A stretch of 64,000 nucleotides of DNA from Novosphingobium barchaimii LL02 (lineage in GTDB: Bacteria > Pseudomonadota > Alphaproteobacteria > Sphingomonadales > Sphingomonadaceae), in contig NZ_KQ130452.1 in assembly GCF_001046635.1 (NCBI RefSeq), forward strand, positions 422,668 to 486,667. The letters run 5' to 3'. The stretch's first letter is position 1. Each line of letters begins with the position of its first letter. The notes under the pieces were generated by a model that worked only from the letters and a program-made list of their open reading frames with translations, ran no database searches and was not told where the DNA came from. Position numbers and translations under genes: made by a program. This document shows positions 47,889 to 56,627 of this stretch, piece by piece.

Positions 47889-48730
47889 GCGTGGCTGAGG
47901 CGCTCTCATTTTATCTGGAGCATCGGGCGCCGAAAGCTGCCGACCCCACGCGGATCGCCTACGCTGTCGAAGCCTTGCTGCCGTTTTGGGAGCACAACAT
48001 GCTCGACCAGATAACGCCGCTGACATGCGAGGCTTACGGGCGTCACCGGGGCATGGCCCCCGGCACCGTGCGGCGCGAGCTGGCGACGATCACGGCGGCG
48101 CAGAATTTCCTATTCAGGGAGGGCAAGTTGACCCGCGTGGTGGCCGTTCCGCTTCCTGGCAAGCCCGATCCGAAAGACCGCTGGCTGACTGTCAGCGAGG
48201 CTGCGCTTTTGTTGAATGAGGCTCGCCAAGGTGGCCGCGATACCCGGCTTTACCTCCCGCTGTTCGTGCTGATCGCCCTTTATACCGGAGCGCGCAAAGA
48301 GGCGATCCTGTCGCTGAAATGGCCGCAGGTGGACTTGAAGGCAAAGCGCATCGCATTCTCTGTGCCGGGCCGCGCAAAGACGAAGAAGCGCCGGCCAACA
48401 CTGCCTATCCCGCGCCGCCTGCTGACGTTCCTTCATCTGGCGTGGCGCAGGCGGTCGAGCGATATCGGACCCGTCATCCACATCGACGGCAGGCCGATCC
48501 TGCGAATCGACAAAGGGTTCCGGGCTGCTGTCGTCCGCACCGGCCTGAAAGACGTGACACCGCATACCCTGCGGCACACGCGCGGGACCTGGCTGGCGCA
48601 GAACGGGGTGCCCATGTGGGACATTGCTGGGTGGCTCGGACAAGACCCTGAGACGACGGCGCGCATCTACGCGCACCACTCACCAGACTTCATGGACAAG
48701 GCCCTTGAGGCCGCAGATCGGAGGCGATGA
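47693..48730 (+). CDS. int: Tyrosine-recombinase integrase
   Basis: A 345-aa integrase: N-terminal arm-binding part (WYERGKKCVRSTGTADRREA), core-binding helices (about 65-160) and the catalytic domain with TGARKEAILSLKW (Arg I), TPHTLRHTRGTWLA (His-x-x-Arg) and GWLGQDPETTARIYAHHSPD (Tyr). It ends 107 bp before a half tRNA-Pro that marks attR. Confidence 0.95.
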   Translation: MPRPNRGPRLHWLPDRSTFYILWYERGKKCVRSTGTADRREAEAALAKFIGASHQHLGPREPGQIGVAEALSFYLEHRAPKAADPTRIAYAVEALLPFWEHNMLDQITPLTCEAYGRHRGMAPGTVRRELATITAAQNFLFREGKLTRVVAVPLPGKPDPKDRWLTVSEAALLLNEARQGGRDTRLYLPLFVLIALYTGARKEAILSLKWPQVDLKAKRIAFSVPGRAKTKKRRPTLPIPRRLLTFLHLAWRRRSSDIGPVIHIDGRPILRIDKGFRAAVVRTGLKDVTPHTLRHTRGTWLAQNGVPMWDIAGWLGQDPETTARIYAHHSPDFMDKALEAADRRR

Positions 48731-48837
48731 TGCTGTTACCGTTTAGTTTCCGCAACCAACGTCGATTCACGTCATGTTCCGCCATTTACGACTTGCAAGA
48801 ACCGCAGAAATGCGCGATTCTCAATTCGCCGTCAGTC

Positions 48838-48882
48838 TTCGGGAGGCAGGGGCCGGAGGTTCGAATCCTCTTTCCCCGACCA
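48838..48882 (+). other. attR: 3' half of tRNA-Pro(CGG), from anticodon loop to CCA
   Basis: Loop TTCGGGA (anticodon CGG), stem 3' strand GGCAG, T-arm GGAGG-TTCGAAT-CCTCT, acceptor TTCCCCG, A and CCA. The sequence before the loop pairs poorly with it, so only the 3' half is tRNA: exactly what an anticodon-loop integration leaves at one end. The complementary junction is not in the window. Confidence 0.82.
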
Positions 48883-48891
48883 TTTATTCGC

Positions 48892-48919
48892 AAACGGCGC
48901 GTCGCAAGATGCGCCGTTT
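48892..48919 (+). terminator. Terminator-like hairpin after the tRNA-Pro remnant
   Basis: AAACGGCGC pairs with GCGCCGTTT around a 10-nt loop, followed by GTCG. Likely the original tRNA-Pro terminator. Confidence 0.6.
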
Positions 48920-49005
48920 GTCGTTTCAGGCCGGTGCAAGATAGCTCTGGACGACGGGAGAGAAGCGGCTTTCCCTTCCGCCCGCGCGCGGATAAGTTTC
49001 CGCGC

Positions 49006-49971
49006 ATGACGACCACCATAGTCCATGCCGACAGCCTTGCCGCCACTGAAGAGCCGCACTGGGAGCGCCAGTACCTGAACCTCATGCACCGTATCTGGAC
49101 GCAGGGCGACGAACGGGTCGACCGTACCGGCATCGGCACACGGTCGCTGTTCGGCGAAACGATCCGTTTCGACCTATCGGGCGGGGCGATGCCGCTGCTG
49201 ACGACCAAGCGTGTCTACTGGAAGACCGCGACGCGCGAGATGCTGTGGTTCCTCACCGGTGACACTAATATCCGCGCTCTTTGCGCGCAGGGCGTGGAAA
49301 TCTGGACCGACTGGCCGCTGGACCGCTATCGCCGCGAGACGGGCGACCAGATCGAGCGGAAGGATTTCTCCGCGCGAATCGTCGCCGATGAGGCGTTCGC
49401 GCGCCAATGGGGCGATCTTGGCCCGGTCTACGGTAAACAGTGGGTCGACTGGCCAACCTATGAACCGGCAGGCGAGGGCCTGTTCCGGCGCGGGCAGGGG
49501 GTCAATCAGGTCACTCAGGTGGTCGAGAGCCTGAAGACTAATCCGGGCAGCCGCCGCCACATTATCGAAGGCTGGAACGTCGCCGAACTGGACGCGATGG
49601 CGCTGCCGCCGTGCCACAAGACTTATCAGTTCCATGTTTCGCGAGGCCGGCTTTCGTGCCTGCTCTATCAGCGCAGCTGCGACCTTGGCCTGGGTTTTGC
49701 GTTCAACATGTGGTCGCTGGCGCTGCTGACCCGCATGGTCGCGCAGCAATGCAACCTTGAGCCCGGTGAGGCCGTTTGGACAGGCGGTGATGTCCACTTG
49801 TACCTCAACCATGCGTCGCTGGTCGAAGAACAGCTCGCGCGCGAACCTTACGGGGATGCCCATATGGCCATCCTGCGCCGCCCCGATTCGATGTTCGACT
49901 ATCGAATTGAGGACTTCGAAGTCACCGGATATGCGCCTCAATCGCATATCGCCGCGCCGGTTGCAGTGTGA
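49006..49971 (+). CDS. thyA: Thymidylate synthase
   Basis: Start chosen at ATG 49006; the open frame further upstream only reads through the tRNA remnant. The 321-aa protein has RTGIGTRSLFGETIRFDLSG, the catalytic LPPCHKTYQFHVSRGRLSCL with active-site Cys, and RSCDLGLGFAFNMWSLALLT. It methylates dUMP to dTMP with methylene-tetrahydrofolate. The first host gene right of the prophage. Confidence 0.96.
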   Translation: MTTTIVHADSLAATEEPHWERQYLNLMHRIWTQGDERVDRTGIGTRSLFGETIRFDLSGGAMPLLTTKRVYWKTATREMLWFLTGDTNIRALCAQGVEIWTDWPLDRYRRETGDQIERKDFSARIVADEAFARQWGDLGPVYGKQWVDWPTYEPAGEGLFRRGQGVNQVTQVVESLKTNPGSRRHIIEGWNVAELDAMALPPCHKTYQFHVSRGRLSCLLYQRSCDLGLGFAFNMWSLALLTRMVAQQCNLEPGEAVWTGGDVHLYLNHASLVEEQLAREPYGDAHMAILRRPDSMFDYRIEDFEVTGYAPQSHIAAPVAV

Positions 49972-50065
49972 ATTGACATTACCGAAACTTGAAATAATAT
50001 GACCGAACCGTAGAATTTTGATACTCAAGGTTCTCGCGGCCGCACACTGGCGGGAGAGCATGATA

Positions 50066-51376
50066 ATGGCCGAAGGCCCCGTTGAAAAAGGTATCGCGCG
50101 CGGCAATCTGCCGCCGCTGGAACTCTATGTTCCCGAGCCGAAATACCGGCCCGGCGACGTCGTCGATTATTCCCACCTGCCGGTGCCCCCCGCCGGTTTG
50201 CTGGCCCGTCCCGACGAGACCTGCCCTGCCAGCGAGACATGGCCGCTCACCCTCGACATGGTTCGCGTGCTGGACGATGACGATCATGCGGTGGGCGCGT
50301 GGAATCCCGGCCTCGATCCCGAGACCCTGCGCCGGATGCTGCGCACGATGGCGCTGACCCGTGCCTTCGATGACCGGCTCTATCGCAGCCAGCGGCAGGG
50401 CAAGACCAGCTTCTACATGAAGTGCACCGGCGAGGAGGCGATTTCGGTTGCCTGTGCGATGGCGCTGGCCGGCGATGACATGGTGTTCCCCAGCTATCGC
50501 CAGCAGGGGATCCTGATCTCGCGCGGCTATCCGCTGGTGGACATGGTCAACCAGATTTACTCGAACCGGGCCGACCCCCTGAAGGGGCGCCAGTTGCCGA
50601 TCATGTATTCGGCCAAGGATTACGGGTTCTTCTCCATCTCCGGCAACCTTGCCACCCAGTTCCCGCAGGCCGTGGGCTGGGCGATGGCCAGCGCGATCAA
50701 GGGTGATACCCGCATAGCGACGGCTTTCATCGGCGAAGGATCCAGCGCGGAAGGAGATTTCCACGCGGCCATGACTTTCGCGGCGGTCTACAACGCGCCG
50801 GTCGTACTCCACGTCGTCAACAACCAGTGGGCGATCTCCAGCTTCTCCGGCTTCGCCGGCGCCGAGCGCACCACGTTTGCTGCGCGCGCGACCGGCTACG
50901 GCATTGCCGGCCTGCGGGTCGACGGCAACGATGCGCTGGCGGTCTATGCGGCGATGGAGTGGGCCGCCAACCGCGCCCGCGCCAATCAGGGCCCGACCCT
51001 GATCGAACACTTCACGTACCGTGCCGAGGGCCACTCCACCTCGGACGATCCATCCGCTTACCGCTCAGCGCAGGAGCGTGAGGAATGGCCGCTGGGCGAT
51101 CCGATCATGCGCCTCAAGAAGCACCTGATCGCCCTTGGCGAATGGTCAGAGGAGCAGCAGGAAGCGATGGACCGCGAACTGGTCGAACAGGTCAAGGTCG
51201 CCACCAAGGAAGCCGAGAAGAACGGCATCCTCGGCCACGGCATGCACCACCCGTTCCACACCATGTTCGAGGACGTCTTCGAGGAACTGCCCTGGCACCT
51301 TGAGGAACAGGCCGCGCAGGCCATGCGCGAACGCGGCATAAAGTGGCCGGAATGGAAGGAGCGGGACGATGCCTGA
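50066..51376 (+). CDS. bkdA1: Branched-chain 2-oxoacid dehydrogenase E1 alpha subunit
   Basis: Start at ATG 50066, with GGGAG 9 nt before; ATG 50060 is the other choice. The 436-aa protein has the thiamine-diphosphate motif GEGSSAEGDFHAAMTFAAVY ending in VVNN, FPSYRQQGILISRGYPLVDM and HSTSDDPSAYRS. The long N-terminus is typical of the bkd type rather than pyruvate dehydrogenase. First gene of a three-gene operon (8-nt overlap with the next). Confidence 0.93.
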   Translation: MAEGPVEKGIARGNLPPLELYVPEPKYRPGDVVDYSHLPVPPAGLLARPDETCPASETWPLTLDMVRVLDDDDHAVGAWNPGLDPETLRRMLRTMALTRAFDDRLYRSQRQGKTSFYMKCTGEEAISVACAMALAGDDMVFPSYRQQGILISRGYPLVDMVNQIYSNRADPLKGRQLPIMYSAKDYGFFSISGNLATQFPQAVGWAMASAIKGDTRIATAFIGEGSSAEGDFHAAMTFAAVYNAPVVLHVVNNQWAISSFSGFAGAERTTFAARATGYGIAGLRVDGNDALAVYAAMEWAANRARANQGPTLIEHFTYRAEGHSTSDDPSAYRSAQEREEWPLGDPIMRLKKHLIALGEWSEEQQEAMDRELVEQVKVATKEAEKNGILGHGMHHPFHTMFEDVFEELPWHLEEQAAQAMRERGIKWPEWKERDDA

Positions 51377-52442
51377 GGAAACGATCTCCAAGGACAATCC
51401 CTTGACCGACACCGGAGCCGGGGCACCTGGGCGCCAGATGAACATGATCGAGGCGATCAACGACGCCCTCGACATCATGATGGCCCGGGATCCAGACATC
51501 GTCATTCTGGGCGAGGACGTGGGCTATTTCGGCGGCGTTTTCCGCGCGACCGCGGGCCTGCAGAAGAAGTTCGGCCGCAACCGGGTGTTCGATGCGCCGA
51601 TCAACGAATGCGGCATCATCGGCGCGGCGGTGGGCATGGCCGCCTATGGCCTGCGTCCGGTGCCCGAAATCCAGTTCGCCGACTACATCTACCCCGGCCT
51701 CGACCAACTCGTTTCTGAGGCGGCGCGTATGCGCTACCGCTCGGCGGGGGAGTTCACCTCTCCGATCACGATCCGCTCGCCCTTCGGCGGCGGCATCTTC
51801 GGCGGGCAGACCCATAGCCAGAGCCCCGAGGCGATGTTCACTCACGTCGCCGGCCTGAAAACGATCATCCCGGCCACGCCCCACGACGCCAAGGGCCTGC
51901 TGATTGCCGCGATCGAAGACAATGACCCGGTCATGTTCTTCGAACCCAAGCGCATCTACAACGGCCCCTTCGGCGGCGACTACGACAAGCCGTCGCGCAC
52001 CTGGAAGGGTCATCCCGGCGGCGAAGTGCCCGAGGGGTATTACAAGATCCCGCTCGGCAAGGCGCGTATCGTGCGCGAGGGCGAGGCGCTGACGGTGCTG
52101 TGCTACGGCACGATGGTCCACGTCGCCGAAGCGGTGCTGGCCGACAAGGGCGTCGATGCCGAAATCATCGACCTGCGCAGCCTCGTTCCGCTGGACATAG
52201 AGACTGTGGAAAAGTCTGTGCAGAAGACGGGCAAATGTCTGGTGATACACGAGGCGACCCGCACCTCCGGCTTCGGCGCCGAACTTGTTACGCTCGTTCA
52301 GGAGCGGTGCTTCTACCATCTCGAAGCGCCGGTGGAGCGCGTGACCGGGTTCGACACGCCTTATCCGCACAGCCTCGAGTGGGCCTATTTTCCTGGTCCC
52401 GTTCGCATTGGCGAAGCGGTCGACCGTCTGATGAAGGACTGA
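51369..52442 (+). CDS. bkdA2: Branched-chain 2-oxoacid dehydrogenase E1 beta subunit
   Basis: A 357-aa transketolase-like beta subunit: MNMIEAINDALDIMMARDPD, ILGEDVGYFGGVFRATAGLQ, RVFDAPINECGIIGAAVGMA, QFADYIYPGLDQLVSEAARM, SPFGGGIFGGQTHSQSPEAM and the C-terminal HEATRTSGFGAE. Pairs with the alpha subunit as a heterotetramer; decarboxylates branched 2-oxoacids. Confidence 0.94.
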   Translation: MPEETISKDNPLTDTGAGAPGRQMNMIEAINDALDIMMARDPDIVILGEDVGYFGGVFRATAGLQKKFGRNRVFDAPINECGIIGAAVGMAAYGLRPVPEIQFADYIYPGLDQLVSEAARMRYRSAGEFTSPITIRSPFGGGIFGGQTHSQSPEAMFTHVAGLKTIIPATPHDAKGLLIAAIEDNDPVMFFEPKRIYNGPFGGDYDKPSRTWKGHPGGEVPEGYYKIPLGKARIVREGEALTVLCYGTMVHVAEAVLADKGVDAEIIDLRSLVPLDIETVEKSVQKTGKCLVIHEATRTSGFGAELVTLVQERCFYHLEAPVERVTGFDTPYPHSLEWAYFPGPVRIGEAVDRLMKD

Positions 52443-52446
52443 TCCG

Positions 52447-53766
<1,320 letters not shown>

Positions 53767-53871
53767 AAGGGGCAGGACGTCGACCGGGATGCGTGCGGAT
53801 GACTGCCGTATTGCTCCCGGCTCCTGTGCTGATCGAACGCGTGCTGTCCGGATCTGACTGCGAGCTGCACG

Positions 53872-54249
53872 ATGCCTGCCACCTCTCGCGGGGAGCAATC
53901 CATTAGCCGGGATGCGCGTGTCGACGACTACATCGCCAATACGGCCGGATTAGCGCGCTTTCGTACATGCCCCGGCGAATCGGAGGTCGCGCAGAAGCTG
54001 CTGATGACGCAGGGCCGAGTCGAGACTGCGGGCGGCTCGAAAACCGGAAGCGCCTGGCAGGCCCAGGGCAGCAATCGCCATGCCGGATGATTTCGCTGCG
54101 GTTCCGCGAGCGCATGATGTCTTCGATGCCTTCCCCCCAAGGCGCAGCAGCGGGACTGTCTCGAATGGATGAGCGAGCAGGCGCATGGCGCAGTTCGCTG
54201 CATGGCTGCAAGGGGACGAAGCGCATCTTGAAGTACGAGAAGCGCTGAT
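53872..54249 (+). pseudogene. Decayed YdeI/DUF1801-OmdA-like gene
   Basis: Pieces of a YdeI-type protein lie in order but in different frames: SISRDARVDDYIANTAGLARF (family N-terminus, from 53899), MPDDFAAVPRAHDVFDAFPP (54078 on), QRDCLEWMSEQ, and a final KYEKR before the stop. The intact family is ~190 residues; here the middle is missing and at least two frame changes are needed. Nothing else coding is seen between the E2 gene and the tRNAs. Confidence 0.5.
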
Positions 54250-54384
54250 CTTCATCGCATGAACTCAGCCCGGGCAAGCAGGCGGCGTACTCGCTTAATC
54301 GGGGTTTACTCTGCCCGAAAGGCGCTCGTTCGGGGCCTGTTTGCGGGGCCGGCGAAAAAAGTCAAAAAGGCTCTGGCTAGGCGG

Positions 54385-54413
54385 TTGACAGCCCCCGGTG
54401 GCTGGCCTAGTGG
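54385..54413 (+). promoter_or_regulatory. Promoter of first tRNA-Asp
   Basis: TTGACA at 54385-54390, 17-bp spacer, TAGTGG at 54408-54413, 36 bp ahead of the tRNA. Strong -35, weak -10, as is usual for tRNA promoters in this group. Confidence 0.65.
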
Positions 54414-54449
54414 CGGCGCTCCCAAGCGGACGCAACCGCCGCAAAGTAC

Positions 54450-54526
54450 GCGGGTGTAGCTCAGTTGGTTAGAGTGCCGGCCTGTCACGCCGGAGGTCGC
54501 GGGTTCGAGCCCCGTCACTCGCGCCA
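54450..54526 (+). tRNA. tRNA-Asp (GTC), copy 1
   Basis: 77 nt; acceptor GCGGGTG/CACTCGC, D-arm with AGTTGGTTA, anticodon stem CCGGC/GCCGG with loop CTGTCAC (anticodon GTC at 54484-54486), T-arm GCGGGTTCGAGCCCCGT, encoded CCA. Confidence 0.97.
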
Positions 54527-54644
54527 CTTGGGATCCTTCTTGCATGAGAAGGATATGTTCCATGCCTGTGACAAGGCAGGGAATTTTCCGGGAAGCCGGA
54601 AGTATATTCTAGGCCGAGTTGTTCTTGGTCTTTTTCATCGCTGC

Positions 54645-54721
54645 GCGGGTGTAGCTCAGTTGGTTAGAGTGCCGGCCTGTCACGCCGGAGGTCGCGGGTT
54701 CGAGCCCCGTCACTCGCGCCA
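54645..54721 (+). tRNA. tRNA-Asp (GTC), copy 2
   Basis: Identical to the copy at 54450 over all 77 nt (anticodon at 54679-54681). The 118-nt spacer differs from other flanks; probably one transcript. Confidence 0.97.
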
Positions 54722-54762
54722 CTTCTCTTCAAGGGAGGTGGTAACCGCACAGGATGAAGACG

Positions 54763-54788
54763 AGGCCGGGCTTAGTCCCGGCCTTTTT
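54763..54788 (+). terminator. Terminator after the tRNA-Asp pair
   Basis: AGGCCGGG/CCCGGCCT stem with 6-nt loop followed by TTTT. Confidence 0.85.
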
Positions 54789-54838
54789 CGTTTCAGCACA
54801 ATCAGGACAAGTCCGGCGCGGCCCGTGCGAAGCCGCGG

Positions 54839-55078
54839 CTACTTCGCTGCGGAGTCCACCGGTGCGGTCCAGCGACCGGTTTCCATCCACATCAGGTATC
54901 GCCGCAAGGGCATGATCCACACGATCCCGAGCACCACATAGACGGGTGTCTGAGCCAGCGCATTCCACCCACCGATCAGCGGCGGGACAAGGCTGGCTAC
55001 GGCGATTCCATAGACCATCAGCGCCAGAACCAGCGCAAGGACGCCGAATGGTATCCGCCAGGTCGGGGTTTCGCGCAT
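54839..55078 (-). CDS. DUF2842 membrane protein
   Basis: A 79-aa protein with two membrane segments (VLALVLALMVYGIAVAS and TPVYVVLGIVWIMPL) and the PLRRYLMWMETGRW end of the DUF2842 family of alphaproteobacteria. Overlaps the cyclo-ligase stop by one base. Function unknown. Confidence 0.88.
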   Translation of the reverse strand: MRETPTWRIPFGVLALVLALMVYGIAVASLVPPLIGGWNALAQTPVYVVLGIVWIMPLRRYLMWMETGRWTAPVDSAAK

Positions 55079-55710
55079 CAGTTTCGCTCCAGCGGCTGCA
55101 CTTGGTAGATTCGCGTGGGCGTGACCACGGCGGCCAGGGCGCGGTCGTGGCTCTCTACAGGAAGCTCGTCAGCGATTTGGCAGTCCCACGCAAGGCCGAT
55201 GGCCGTTACCTGCGGGTGCGCCGCAAGCCAGCGGTCGTAATGGCCGCCGCCTTGTCCCAGACGGTGCCCGCTGGTGGTGAACGCCAGCAGCGGCACCACG
55301 ACGAGGTCGGGGATTGCTGCTTCGCTATCCTTGCCCGGTTGCAATGCGCGCCAAGGGCCTGCTTCGAGCTGGCTTTCATCCCAGGGGTTTGCCCAGATGC
55401 GAAACTCCATCGGGCTGCCGCGCGAAGCGAACCAGGGCAGGGCGACCTGCCGGCCGTTCTCGGCCAGCCATCGCGCCCAGCCGAGCGCGGAGGCCTCGGA
55501 GCCGGCAGGGTGATAGACGCCCACGGTCGCGCCTTCGGCGATTATCTCCACCAGAGGAGCTGGCGGCCTGCTCAGCATGAGAGCGCGCAGACCTGCCGGC
55601 AACGCATCGACATGCTCGGCCCGGGCCTGGCGATAGGTCCGCCTGAGGGCGGCCTTCCTGTCAGCGAACTGGATAGGGCCAGAAGAAATGGGGGGTGACG
55701 GGTCCACCAT
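55078..55710 (-). CDS. fau: 5-formyltetrahydrofolate cyclo-ligase
   Basis: This 210-aa protein has RKAALRRTYRQARAEH at the start, LVVVPLLAFTTSGHRLGQGG and GGHYDRWLAAHP, the ATP/folate-binding signature of the YgfA/MTHFS family. Converts 5-formyl- to methenyl-THF. Lies downstream of zapA and 6S RNA, the widely conserved arrangement. Confidence 0.94.
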   Translation of the reverse strand: MVDPSPPISSGPIQFADRKAALRRTYRQARAEHVDALPAGLRALMLSRPPAPLVEIIAEGATVGVYHPAGSEASALGWARWLAENGRQVALPWFASRGSPMEFRIWANPWDESQLEAGPWRALQPGKDSEAAIPDLVVVPLLAFTTSGHRLGQGGGHYDRWLAAHPQVTAIGLAWDCQIADELPVESHDRALAAVVTPTRIYQVQPLERN

Positions 55711-55727
55711 GGGTCGTTTCCTAGAAA

Positions 55728-55845
55728 TCCTCTGACGCGTTTGACGTCAGGTGGGAACCATGTGCATCGGACCAGGATCCGGGCAGGGACAGCCCCCAAA
55801 GGATTTGCTTATAGCCTCAGGGATGTTCGAACGGCACGTGCCGGG
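55728..55845 (-). ncRNA. ssrS: 6S RNA
   Basis: In the zapA-fau gap, the classic 6S locus. Minus strand shows GTTCGAACATCCCTGAGGCT near the 5' side, GGGGGCTGTCCCTGCCCGG, ATGGTTCCCACCTGACG, and a CTGACG...CGTCAG 3' hairpin. These are features of alphaproteobacterial 6S RNA, which binds RNA polymerase holoenzyme. Ends are approximate. Confidence 0.75.
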
Positions 55846-55866
55846 CAGATCCCGTCACGCACCTAT

Positions 55867-56175
55867 CTAGGCGCTCGCGGCGTCACTCTCAAGGAGGGAT
55901 GCAAGATTTTCGACATGCGATGCGATCCTGCCGAGCCTTTCGGTGAAATCGGGCGAGATTTCGGCCGTTTTTGGGCGCTTTCGCAGTTCGTCGAGTTCGT
56001 CGGCCATCATCAATGCGGCGAAAAGCAGCATCCGCGTCTCGGTCTGCCCCTCGGCGCCGGAGGCCGCCGCCTTGTCGTCGATCAAGCGGCCCAGGCGGGT
56101 GACATGCGTTTCCTCGCCGTCCGCGCAGGCCAGTGTGAAACTGCGGCCGCCGATCGATAGGGTGACGTTACCCAT
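55867..56175 (-). CDS. zapA: Cell division protein ZapA
   Basis: Started at ATG 56175 (MGNVTLSIGGRSF). The 102-aa product has the ZapA head (TLACADGEETHVTRLGRLID) and a C-terminal coiled coil. It bundles FtsZ filaments at mid-cell. Two nt separate it from the upstream gene. Confidence 0.93.
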   Translation of the reverse strand: MGNVTLSIGGRSFTLACADGEETHVTRLGRLIDDKAAASGAEGQTETRMLLFAALMMADELDELRKRPKTAEISPDFTERLGRIASHVENLASLLESDAASA

Positions 56176-56176
56176 G

Positions 56177-56368
56177 TTACCGGGTGCCTTTACTTGCGAG
56201 CAGGTCGTCAAGCCCGGCCAGCGACTGGGCGACGCAGGCCTTCAGATCGTTGTGACGGCGGCGTAGGTCCGCGTCCTCACCGGCCTTGATGTGGTGTGCG
56301 GCGCTCTCGATACGCGCCAGTGCTTGCTCGATCCGGTCGAGCGCCAGCAGGGCAGGAGCCTCGTTCAT
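56177..56368 (-). CDS. Small coiled-coil protein upstream of zapA (63 aa)
   Basis: MNEAPALLALDRIEQALARI, helical with Leu/Ala heptads, ending LLASKGTR. A similar short gene commonly precedes zapA in sphingomonads; its place suggests a division-related role, not proven. Confidence 0.75.
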   Translation of the reverse strand: MNEAPALLALDRIEQALARIESAAHHIKAGEDADLRRRHNDLKACVAQSLAGLDDLLASKGTR

Positions 56369-56627
56369 GCAGTCTCGCTGGTCGCATAGTGGTCAACTGG
56401 CAAGCACTTGCGCGGTGTTGTTCACAATCTTGTCACTTGCATCGGCTCGATTGGTGCCTGACATGCGACAGGCCGACCATGACATGCGTTTATTATGCGG
56501 GGAGGGGGTGGAATTGGCCCAGGCCCTTTGGAATTGGGGCGGTAAACTTGACGCGCCGCCGCCTCTCCCTAAAGGGGATCGCAAGTTACGAATCGTCCCA
56601 TAAACTTCGCCTACCCGGAGCAGATCC

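Larger units (their letters stand above)
5338..48882. mobile_element. Siphovirus-type prophage (visible part)
   Basis: The order of genes from lysis through tail, head, terminase, replication, immunity and recombination to integrase is that of a complete temperate phage with lambda-like capsid and decoration proteins. The right end is fixed by the integrase followed by a half tRNA-Pro. The left end is not: no second copy of the 45-bp tRNA segment was found in the window, so the accessory genes at 1-5.2 kb may also belong to it and attL should lie further left. Most structural genes are intact; one recombination gene is broken. Confidence 0.93.

Noticed and set aside
48727-49005. 93-codon N-terminal extension of thyA
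   Set aside because: It translates the half tRNA-Pro and its terminator; thyA homology begins at 49006.
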